A stretch of DNA of 25,827 nt from Candidatus Cloacimonadota bacterium (GTDB taxonomy: Bacteria; Cloacimonadota; Cloacimonadia; JGIOTU-2): contig DRBZ01000002.1 of assembly GCA_011043895.1 (NCBI GenBank), positions 1 through 25,827 of the forward strand, written 5' to 3'. Every line of letters begins with the position of its first letter. Position 1 is the stretch's first letter. Shown one piece after another: positions 8,006 to 14,416 of this stretch. The notes below the pieces were generated by a model, which had not been told where the DNA came from, did no database searches, and was given only the letters and a program-made list of their open reading frames with translations. Position numbers and translations under genes: made by a program.

Positions 8006-8761
8006 ATGGTAGAAGCCACAGATCAAGCAGCAAAAATTCAAGACAGCGATAAATATAAGATTAAACTTCCTAACTTCGAAGGACCCCTTGATCTCCTCCT
8101 CTATCTCATCAGAAAACACAAAATAGACATCTATGATATTCCCATCGCTTTTATTCTTGAAGAATACCTTAAATATCTAAATATTCTTGAAGAACTCAAT
8201 ATATCTTTAGAAGGGGAATTTATGGAGATGGCTGCGACACTTATCCAGATCAAGCTGAGATCATTGCTTCCTAAAACTGTGGAAGAAGAGGAAGAAGATC
8301 CTCGTACTGAACTGGTGAATAACCTTCTTGCCTATCAAAAAGTGAAGGAAACTTCTGAGATTTTGAAAAATCTGGCAGAGGAAAACCGTTATTATTTTTA
8401 TCGTTCGATGGACGACGAAGAAAAGGCAAAGATCAAAAAAACTGCAGTAAATTATGAAATTACTCATGAGAATGTTGATCTCTATGATTTGATTAAGGTG
8501 CTGCAACGATATATCATCCAGAAACCCCAAGAAGTAAGTGAGAGTGTTTCACTGGATATATATAAGGTCGAGGAAAAAATAGAGGAATTATCCAATCTAC
8601 TTAAAACGCACAAGAAAATTCTGTTTTCTGATCTCATAAAACATTCTGGTAGAAGTGAGCTTATAGCATTTTTCCTTGCAATACTGGAGTTGATGAAGAG
8701 AAAAGTAGTGAGTGTTTTTCAGAGTAAAGAATTTTCTGATCTACATATTAACAGGCAATAG
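8006..8761 (+). CDS. scpA: Segregation and condensation protein A
   Basis: A 251-residue kleisin. The N-terminal helical signature is typical: KLPNFEGPLDLLLYLIRKHKIDIYDIP, then SLEGEFMEMAATLIQIKLRSLLP, followed by an acidic linker (about 94-102, VEEEEEDPR). The C-terminal winged helix (about 185-251) includes SELIAFFLAILELMKRKVVSVFQ. ScpA bridges SMC heads and binds ScpB to form the chromosome-condensing SMC complex. It starts one base after the protease stop, with AGGAG just inside that gene as ribosome site. The usual partner scpB is not beside it; the next gene is on the opposite strand and ends 5 bases away. Confidence 0.9.
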   Translation: MVEATDQAAKIQDSDKYKIKLPNFEGPLDLLLYLIRKHKIDIYDIPIAFILEEYLKYLNILEELNISLEGEFMEMAATLIQIKLRSLLPKTVEEEEEDPRTELVNNLLAYQKVKETSEILKNLAEENRYYFYRSMDDEEKAKIKKTAVNYEITHENVDLYDLIKVLQRYIIQKPQEVSESVSLDIYKVEEKIEELSNLLKTHKKILFSDLIKHSGRSELIAFFLAILELMKRKVVSVFQSKEFSDLHINRQ

Positions 8762-8766
8762 ATCCG

Positions 8767-9267
8767 TTAAGGTTTTTGGGGATGAAGTTTCTCCATCTTG
8801 TTTTTTTCGCCCATCATGTGATGGATCTTTTCCTGCAAGTTCCTGCCAAATTGACGCATAAAAAGAATATATCGCGCAAACTTTTCTTCAGGTAGATTCT
8901 TTCGAAGTTTCTTAAACAGTTCAAGCCTGTCTTTCTCAAAATTTTTCTGAACCTCGATAAATTTATCAACATTTTTAGAAAGTTCTTTCATGTTATTATC
9001 ACTAAGAGATTTCTCAATTTCATTCAAAACATTATTCTGATTTTCATAGAAGGATTCTCTGTTTTTATCAATATCTTTGATAATGGGAAGTGCAACCTTT
9101 GATTCTTCCTGTGAAAGATCAAGTGCTTTAAGCATCTCAAGGTCACGATACTGTGTAATGAGTTCTTTATGTTTACCCATAGGATGCGGTTGAAATTTTT
9201 GTGCGTAAATGATTGAATTTACCAACAATACCAAAACCAGTAATATTGTAACTTTTTTTGTATTCAT
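8767..9267 (-). CDS. Periplasmic helical protein, Spy/CpxP-like (tentative)
   Basis: A 166-residue protein with a Sec signal peptide (hydrophobic 6-20, cleavage near IYA-Q at 22-23). The mature part is almost entirely charged amphipathic helix, with LDLSQEESKVALPIIKDI and RKNLPEEKFARYILFMRQF. These spaced segments resemble the repeated LTxxQ-type helices of Spy/CpxP stress chaperones, though the exact motif is absent, so the family call is weak. AGGAGA before the ATG supports the start. It is the third gene after an ECF sigma factor and its anti-sigma factor, so a role in envelope-stress response or as a co-sensor is a reasonable inference. Confidence 0.6.
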   Translation of the reverse strand: MNTKKVTILLVLVLLVNSIIYAQKFQPHPMGKHKELITQYRDLEMLKALDLSQEESKVALPIIKDIDKNRESFYENQNNVLNEIEKSLSDNNMKELSKNVDKFIEVQKNFEKDRLELFKKLRKNLPEEKFARYILFMRQFGRNLQEKIHHMMGEKNKMEKLHPQKP

Positions 9268-9282
9268 AAGTTTCTCCTAAGT

Positions 9283-9879
9283 CTATGTTATTTTTTCTCC
9301 ATATAATTCTTGCAGAAGATTTTCCATCTCGTTTTCATCAAGATACTCTAACTGATCATCATATTCTTGCCAGTCTCCATAAAGGATATCATTCCTGAGT
9401 TCGTCATTTTCATATATTTCACGCAAGTAATATGATTCAAGCTGTTCAATGGTATCTTCGTTCAATGTAACAGCTTCGGTATTAAAACCATTATCAATTA
9501 TGTAATAATCCGCAGGTGTGATAGGAGATGTTCTCTGTGAAAAAAAGTAGAGCATAAGGGTCGCCACAATAGCACATGCGGTTACAATTATTGGTCTTGC
9601 CCAGGCATGCAGCCATCTTCCTTGTTCTGGTTGAAGTATCTTTTCCTTTTTAGAGAGCTTCTCAAATCTTCGGGTTATGTGGGCATGTGGTGGTACAGAA
9701 TGTGCAGCAATATCTCCAGCAACGAATTGCTCGGTTGTCTGTAAAACTTTTCTCCATTTTTCAAGTTCTATGCGGCATTTTTCGCAGGTAGAAAGATGCG
9801 TTATAACTTGTTTCTTCTTTCTTGCTGAAAGATCATTATTTACATGATCTATTAAAATGTTTTTATCCAGACATTTCAT
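9283..9879 (-). CDS. Zinc-finger anti-sigma factor, membrane-anchored
   Basis: A 198-residue single-pass protein. The N-terminal cytoplasmic part holds the ZAS-type zinc motif H28-x3-C32-x2-C35 (THLSTCEKC), with Cys3 as a possible extra ligand. One membrane segment lies near residues 95-113 (PIIVTACAIVATLMLYFF). The rest is a strongly acidic extracytoplasmic tail rich in Glu, Asp and Tyr. Such proteins hold ECF sigma factors inactive until a signal releases them. The gene starts 2 bases after the sigma stop, and AGGAG is embedded in the sigma 3' end, so the two are likely translationally coupled. Confidence 0.85.
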   Translation of the reverse strand: MKCLDKNILIDHVNNDLSARKKKQVITHLSTCEKCRIELEKWRKVLQTTEQFVAGDIAAHSVPPHAHITRRFEKLSKKEKILQPEQGRWLHAWARPIIVTACAIVATLMLYFFSQRTSPITPADYYIIDNGFNTEAVTLNEDTIEQLESYYLREIYENDELRNDILYGDWQEYDDQLEYLDENEMENLLQELYGEKIT

Positions 9880-9881
9880 AG

Positions 9882-10400
9882 TTACTCCTGAAATTCCAAT
9901 AATTGATTTTGTTCAAGCTCATTTTTAATTTTTTGCATAGCGAAGAAATAATTACTTTTAACTGTTCCAAGACTTTTTTTTAAAATTTTTGCGATATCCT
10001 TGAAAGGAAGCTGATTATAATAACGCATTATGAATACTTCTTTCTGTTTTGGTGAAAGGCCATCGATAATTTTTTCCAATGCATTAAAAAGCTCCTTTTC
10101 TACCAAAACATCAGCGGGATCTTCATTATGCTCAGTTCTGATCTCATGCTTGTTCGGCTGATTATTATACATTTTCAACCTTTGTGTATTCATATAATAA
10201 ATATGATTGAGTGCAATTCTATATATCCACGTTGTGAATTTTGCTTCATGTCGAAATGAACTAATATTTTCATACACTTTAAGAAAAATATCCTGGGTAG
10301 CATCTTCAGCATCTTCTCGATTTTTTAGCATCTTCAGGGACAACAAAAAGATATTCTGATAATTTTCTTCGATAAGCTGCTCGAGTCTACCCGTTTCCAT
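9882..10400 (-). CDS. ECF-type RNA polymerase sigma factor
   Basis: A 172-residue sigma-70 relative with only regions 2 and 4. Region 2 spans about 9-75 with DAEDATQDIFLKVYENISSF and FTTWIYRIALNHI. Region 4 spans about 110-165 with LSPKQKEVFIMRYYNQLPFK and KSLGTVKSNYFFAMQKIK (helix-turn-helix). No region 1, 3 or C-terminal extension is present. It heads an operon with its anti-sigma factor and a periplasmic protein. The upstream 240 bases probably hold its promoter, but I could not identify an ECF-style GAAC/TC pair with confidence, so autoregulation is unproven. Confidence 0.9.
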   Translation of the reverse strand: METGRLEQLIEENYQNIFLLSLKMLKNREDAEDATQDIFLKVYENISSFRHEAKFTTWIYRIALNHIYYMNTQRLKMYNNQPNKHEIRTEHNEDPADVLVEKELFNALEKIIDGLSPKQKEVFIMRYYNQLPFKDIAKILKKSLGTVKSNYFFAMQKIKNELEQNQLLEFQE

Positions 10401-10648
10401 ACACCTATCTTTTACTTTTCTTTGATGTGCATACTTCTATTTGGTTTAAATATTTATGTAATCAAAATCTTGAAAGCTGAAAAATATCTCAAGTTTTCTG
10501 TTTAAAACTCTCACAGAATATCCAGAAAGATTTATGTTGACAAAAATAATACCATAATAAAAGAAAAAAAGTAATAAAACTGAAGCGAACTCAACCACAT
10601 TATCTCATTTTTTACAAGGAACAGTAAAAATATCAGAAAGGAATGACT
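10401..10648. other. Divergent intergenic region, no confident promoter
   Basis: This AT-rich gap separates the ECF sigma operon (minus) and the synthetase gene (plus) and must hold both promoters. A perfect TTGACA at 10537-10542 on the plus strand has no matching -10 at 16-18 bases. The ribosome site GAAAGGA at 10636-10642 is adjacent to the ATG at 10643 but correctly spaced for the ATG at 10649. Confidence 0.4.
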
Positions 10649-12352
10649 ATGAAAGAATTAGAACATTATACACTCAAGGAAGTATTGAAGGAAAGTTCTG
10701 ACCGTTACGGAAATAAAGTAGCGCTTGGTATGGTTGGGGGTGAATCTGTTTCTTATAATAAACTTGCAGAACAAGTAAAAATAATTTCTCGAGTGCTCAA
10801 AGAACGCGGGATTCAACCTGGTGATAAAGTGGCGATCCTCTCTGAGAACAAGCCAAACTGGGGAATAGCTTATTTCGCCATAACGGTTATGGGATCTGTC
10901 GCAGTTCCGATACTGCCGGATTTCCATCCCAGCGAAATTCATCATATTCTAAGGCATTCCTCTGCCAAAGCGATATTCATTTCCAAAGATCAATATGCTA
11001 AGTTTGAGGATGCACCACTTGTTCTCGTGGAAACGATTTTTATCATTGAAGATTTTAGTATTGTTCCTCCATATAAAGCAAAAGATAAGCTGCGCGAGAT
11101 ACTTCTTGAAGGTCAAAGAGAATTCATAAAACTTCGTGACGCTGCAATGAAAATAACCGGATTGGACAAGTTGGAAGTAAAAGAAGATGATATTGCGTCG
11201 ATTATCTATACCTCAGGGACGACAGGACACTCGAAAGGGGTTATGCTCACCCATAGAAATCTCATATATGATGCCTGTGCTACTCTTGAAATTCAGAAGG
11301 TAAGCTATGAAGACAGACTTCTATCCATCTTACCACTCTCACATGCCTATGAATTTACTATCGGATTTCTGATACCCTTCATTCAAGGAGCGTCAATATT
11401 TTATCTGGACAAACCACCCGTTGCACGCGTTCTACTTCCTGCACTTCAAAAGGTTCGCCCGACTATGATGCTGACAGTCCCGCTTATCATAGAAAAGATC
11501 TACAAAACAAAAATCCTTCACGAATTACATAAAAATGTGATTCGAAGAGGGTTGATGAAATTCCCCCCCACTCGAAAACTTTTGCATAAAGTCGCTGCTA
11601 AAAAGATTCTCGCTACTTTTGGAGGGAAGTTAAGATTTTTTGGTATTGGTGGTGCGGCACTATCTCCTGAAACAGAAAGATTTCTTCGCGATGGCAAATT
11701 TCCTTATGCTATTGGTTATGGTATGACAGAAGCGTCTCCTCTAATTTCTGGTAGTAGTGTAGAAAAAACAAGATTTCGAGCTGCAGGATTTGCTATTCCT
11801 GAGCAGGAGATAAGAATAAAGAATCCAGACAAGAAAACTGGTGAAGGAGAAATAATAGTACGTGGTGATAATGTCATGAAAGGATATTTCCGCGATCCAG
11901 ACCAAACAAAAGAAGTGATCTCAAAAGACGGATGGTTGCGAACAGGTGACCTTGGATATATAGATAAAGATGGGTATCTGTTCATAAAGGGGAGATTGAA
12001 AAATGTTATTCTGGGTCCAAGTGGCGAGAACATTTATCCAGAAGAAATCGAATCTAAGATCAATCGCTCTGATTACGTGCTGGAATCACTTGTATATAAG
12101 GAAGATTCAAAAATCGTGGCAAGGGTGTATCTTAACTACGAAGAACTGGATGTAGAATTTACTCAGAAAAAACTCACACAAACGCAGATAACTAGAAGAA
12201 TTCAGGAACTTCTTGAAGATCTGCGAAAAGAAGTGAACGAAAACCTATCCTCATTTTCTCGCATCATGAGAATGATAGAACAGACTGAACCATTTGAAAA
12301 AACACCCACCAAAAAAATTAAGAGATATCTATATATCTCAAAAGCAGAGTAG
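10649..12352 (+). CDS. Long-chain fatty acid-CoA ligase (AMP-binding)
   Basis: A 567-residue ANL-superfamily enzyme. The second ATG (10649) is chosen because GAAAGGA ends 6 bases before it. Motifs in order: phosphate loop YTSGTTGHSKG (about 187-197), YAIGYGMTEASP, hinge GWLRTGDLGYIDKDGYLF, then GRLKNVILGPSGENIYPEEI, and the C-terminal catalytic lysine region KTPTKKIKRYLY. The GPSGENIYPEEIE form is typical of long-chain acyl-CoA synthetases, which activate fatty acids with ATP and CoA at the inner membrane. Chain length cannot be read. It stands alone, divergent from the ECF operon, with no clear terminator downstream. Confidence 0.87.
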   Translation: MKELEHYTLKEVLKESSDRYGNKVALGMVGGESVSYNKLAEQVKIISRVLKERGIQPGDKVAILSENKPNWGIAYFAITVMGSVAVPILPDFHPSEIHHILRHSSAKAIFISKDQYAKFEDAPLVLVETIFIIEDFSIVPPYKAKDKLREILLEGQREFIKLRDAAMKITGLDKLEVKEDDIASIIYTSGTTGHSKGVMLTHRNLIYDACATLEIQKVSYEDRLLSILPLSHAYEFTIGFLIPFIQGASIFYLDKPPVARVLLPALQKVRPTMMLTVPLIIEKIYKTKILHELHKNVIRRGLMKFPPTRKLLHKVAAKKILATFGGKLRFFGIGGAALSPETERFLRDGKFPYAIGYGMTEASPLISGSSVEKTRFRAAGFAIPEQEIRIKNPDKKTGEGEIIVRGDNVMKGYFRDPDQTKEVISKDGWLRTGDLGYIDKDGYLFIKGRLKNVILGPSGENIYPEEIESKINRSDYVLESLVYKEDSKIVARVYLNYEELDVEFTQKKLTQTQITRRIQELLEDLRKEVNENLSSFSRIMRMIEQTEPFEKTPTKKIKRYLYISKAE

Positions 12353-12408
12353 AATGACTCCTAAAAGTCAAGTTAAGTTGTCATAAACCTAAATTTAAAA
12401 TAATCATG

Positions 12409-12426
12409 CTGCAAAATGGGGAGCAG
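12409..12426. promoter_or_regulatory. Second dyad upstream of the sigma-54 promoter
   Basis: CTGC (12409-12412) and GCAG (12423-12426) flank ten bases as an inverted repeat just upstream of the stronger dyad at 12428. Tandem activator sites are common at sigma-54 promoters, so this may be a second, weaker site. The arms are short and could be chance. Confidence 0.3.
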
Positions 12427-12427
12427 G

Positions 12428-12444
12428 TGCATAATTATTGTGCA
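12428..12444. promoter_or_regulatory. NtrC-box-like enhancer (upstream activator site)
   Basis: The 17-base dyad TGCATAATTATTGTGCA has the same length and outer TGCA arms as the enteric NtrC site TGCACC-N5-GGTGCA. It is centred about 110 bases upstream of the -24 element of the sigma-54 promoter at 12544 and about 135 bases before the expected transcription start, a normal distance for such enhancers. The likely ligand is the NtrC-family regulator encoded at 16066. Confidence 0.5.
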
Positions 12445-12543
12445 ATGTAACATCACACGCGGATTGGTGGATAAATAATTAAACATGCGTAATTTACATT
12501 TCAGATGGAGGTTAGATATTAATGTGGGCTAAAGAAAATATTT

Positions 12544-12560
12544 TTGGCACGATTTTCGCC
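12544..12560 (+). promoter_or_regulatory. Sigma-54 (-24/-12) promoter
   Basis: TTGGCACGATTTTCGCC matches the sigma-54 consensus TTGGCACG-N4-TTGC at every strongly conserved base except one (TCGC for TTGC). The invariant GG (12546-12547) and GC (12558-12559) are separated by exactly ten bases. Transcription would start near 12571, giving a leader of about 31 bases that contains AAAGGAG at 12590-12596 ahead of the ATG at 12602. Confidence 0.82.
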
Positions 12561-12601
12561 TCAAGATAGGGTGCAAATAGAAATGAATGAAAGGAGTTAC
12601 A

Positions 12602-13042
12602 ATGAAAAAACTCATTGCACTCGTAAGCTTAGTATTGCTGACCGCAAGTGTTGCCTTAGCAGCAACAGCAAGCGGCTTTGTGACAGATGCTGTTACCGGT
12701 GACCCCATCGAAGGCGCAACAGTTCGCTTCCACTATCTTAATGGAAGCTGTATACTCGGCGGAGGTAACGGAGGTAATGGCGGTGGAAACGGTGGAGGAA
12801 ATGGCGGACATGGCCTCTATGTTTATACCACAATCACTGATGAAAATGGTTATTATACCCTCATTGATCTTCCAGAAGGTAATTATGAGGCTCGTGCCCT
12901 TCTTGTGCATACATATATGCCCCAGTTGATAGAAGGTCTGGTCATCGATGAGAATGGTATCACTGTTGATTTTGCTCTTGAATCATGTAATGGATCAGGT
13001 TCAACTCAACAGTTCAAATACCGACATAAGGTAAATTATTAG
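12602..13042 (+). CDS. Small secreted protein with CarboxypepD_reg-like domain and Gly/Asn loop
   Basis: AAAGGAG at 12590-12596 fixes the start at 12602 rather than the ATG 15 bases earlier. The 146-residue product has a Sec signal peptide (cleavage near ALA-A, 20-21). One beta-sandwich of the carboxypeptidase-regulatory type follows: SGFVTDAVTGDPIEGATV at 24-41, ITDENGYYTLIDLPEGNYEA at 78-97, then a final strand. An almost pure Gly/Asn tract (53-71) is inserted in one loop, flanked by Cys50; the only other Cys is 129, so a disulfide is possible. Such domains mediate binding or act as modules in envelope proteins. This one stands alone, directly behind the sigma-54 promoter and before a hairpin terminator, so it may be the most abundant product of the cluster. 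Specific function unknown. Confidence 0.78.
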   Translation: MKKLIALVSLVLLTASVALAATASGFVTDAVTGDPIEGATVRFHYLNGSCILGGGNGGNGGGNGGGNGGHGLYVYTTITDENGYYTLIDLPEGNYEARALLVHTYMPQLIEGLVIDENGITVDFALESCNGSGSTQQFKYRHKVNY

Positions 13043-13063
13043 TCGTAGCAATTGAGAAATATT

Positions 13064-13090
13064 GACGGGATTAATCTCCCGTCGATTTTT
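13064..13090 (+). terminator. Hairpin terminator or attenuator within the sigma-54 cluster
   Basis: GACGGGA (13064-13070) and TCCCGTC (13077-13083) form a perfect 7-base-pair stem with a 6-base loop, followed by GATTTTT. It lies between the first and second genes. No promoter is evident between it and the next gene, so partial read-through would give more of the first product than of the rest. Confidence 0.65.
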
Positions 13091-13107
13091 CTCTCACAGG
13101 AGTTTAT

Positions 13108-13458
13108 ATGAAAGTCATAACCTTTGCAACCTTGTTCTGTGTGCTACTCTCTTTACCTCTTTTCGCACAGAACAGCACAGATGTTACAAACAAGAAGAGT
13201 GATGACGTGGTCTTTAATGTGCAAGAAGATGAGCAGTATGACTTTTTCATTGATAGGGACGGAGACGGAATATGTGATAACCGAACACTGAGAAACAAAA
13301 GTGTCATTTCCCGGAAAAACAAATTACATCATTATCGAATGATCTCCTATAAATATGATTATCGGTTTAAAAGCCAATTCGGTTCACCAGGTACTGGTAA
13401 ACAGGGGTTTCAAGGAAATGGTGGTCAGGGAAATGGAGGTCATCACGGAGGTCCATAG
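13108..13458 (+). CDS. Small secreted protein with DxDGDG motif and Gly-rich tail
   Basis: A 116-residue protein with a Sec signal peptide (cleavage near FA-Q, residues 20-21). Residues 47-59 read FIDRDGDGICDNR, an EF-loop-like DxDxDGxxxD calcium-binding pattern as found in dockerin and thrombospondin type 3 repeats, here in a single copy with Cys56 inside. A basic, Tyr/His-rich middle (65-90) follows. The C-terminus (94-116) is Gly-rich with GNGG units and HHGGP. The GNGG units echo the Gly/Asn tract of the preceding gene. AGGAG at 13098-13102 supports the start. I recall lone DGDGICDN motifs in small exported proteins near Fe-S genes in other anaerobes, but I cannot name a function. Confidence 0.72.
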   Translation: MKVITFATLFCVLLSLPLFAQNSTDVTNKKSDDVVFNVQEDEQYDFFIDRDGDGICDNRTLRNKSVISRKNKLHHYRMISYKYDYRFKSQFGSPGTGKQGFQGNGGQGNGGHHGGP

Positions 13459-13461
13459 GGT

Positions 13462-14410
13462 ATGCGGCGATGGTTAATTCTTATTATTTTTCTCCCTGTC
13501 CTCCTCACGGCTTCACCAGTCGCGGGAGAATTTTTTTTTAATATCTCTGCTTCTGAAGATAGTGAAGCAAAGGAATCAACATTTCAATTTAACGCAGTCC
13601 TTAGTTTCCAAAACAAGAATCTATATTTAGATTTCCGCCCACAAGCAAATTATTCCTTCAATGATCGAGATTCTATTGAATATTCTGTATCTGTTCTTAG
13701 TGAATATTATTTTAAATGGGGAGGTGTAAGTATACATTCTGGCTTAGTACAATCGAAAAGTAGATACAGAAAATTTGTTTATGGATCTGCAGAAATATTT
13801 AGAACAGTCGATGAACATCTATTTATTTTTAAATATGGTTCAGCCATATCGCTTGGCAACTATTCTGAATATAAAAATTTTAATCACTTCGGTAATACCA
13901 CATACTGGATATATAAAAAATTTTACAAAAAATATGCCCTCCACACGAATTTTGATTTTGGATATCGTTATCTAGTGAATACTCATCCAAATCCATTTTC
14001 CTTATTCAGAATTAGCAGTACTATATTTATCTCATGGGGAATAAAGAGAAACATCGGTTTGCAATTTGGTGTAAGTGTGAATTATGTAGCATCTAAAATC
14101 GACTCTCTTGTGTATCCTGAGCCAGATCTTTATGATCTTTTTGCATATAATAAGTATTCGCTGTTTTCTCGAAAGTACTATGTATTTTGATGATCTCTTA
14201 TTAAAACCCGGGTTATCCTTTGTCTATAAAGAATATACTTCTTCTACAAATGAAGAGTTTCCCTATACCTCCGATGTGTTATTCTCCCTGTATACAGATT
14301 ATCCGTTGATGAAGAATCTGCTCATTTTTACTAATGATTGGTTTTCAGTTGGTTTGAATGAAATAAAAAATTCATATTTTGCCAGTATTGGCTTCAGATA
14401 TATCTTTTAA
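13462..14410 (+). pseudogene. Outer-membrane beta-barrel protein, frameshifted
   Basis: Frame 1 from 13462 encodes a signal peptide (MRRWLILIIFLPVLLTASPVAG) and about 220 residues of alternating aromatic/polar strands (SVSVLSEYYFKWGGVSIHSG, YALHTNFDFGYRYLV), typical of an outer-membrane barrel. It stops at 14188-14190. The next frame continues the same style, YFDDLLLKPGLSFVYKEY, to a C-terminal FASIGFRYIF ending in Phe, the classic barrel-assembly signal, at 14408-14410. Dropping one T from the TTTT run at 14185-14188 joins them as YYVFDDLLLKPGLSF, giving about 316 residues. So there is one extra T: a real mutation, phase variation or a sequencing error. The kinase gene begins 7 bases later. 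The barrel's function is unknown. Confidence 0.72.
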
Positions 14411-14416
14411 AAAAAA

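Noticed and set aside
10537..10542. Perfect TTGACA upstream of the acyl-CoA ligase gene
   Set aside because: No acceptable -10 lies 16-18 bases downstream; the nearest candidates are at 10-12 bases.
14108..14410. Separate small gene starting at TTG 14108
   Set aside because: The first residues look non-coding, while the part after about 14185 continues the barrel protein of the previous frame. A frameshift explains it better.
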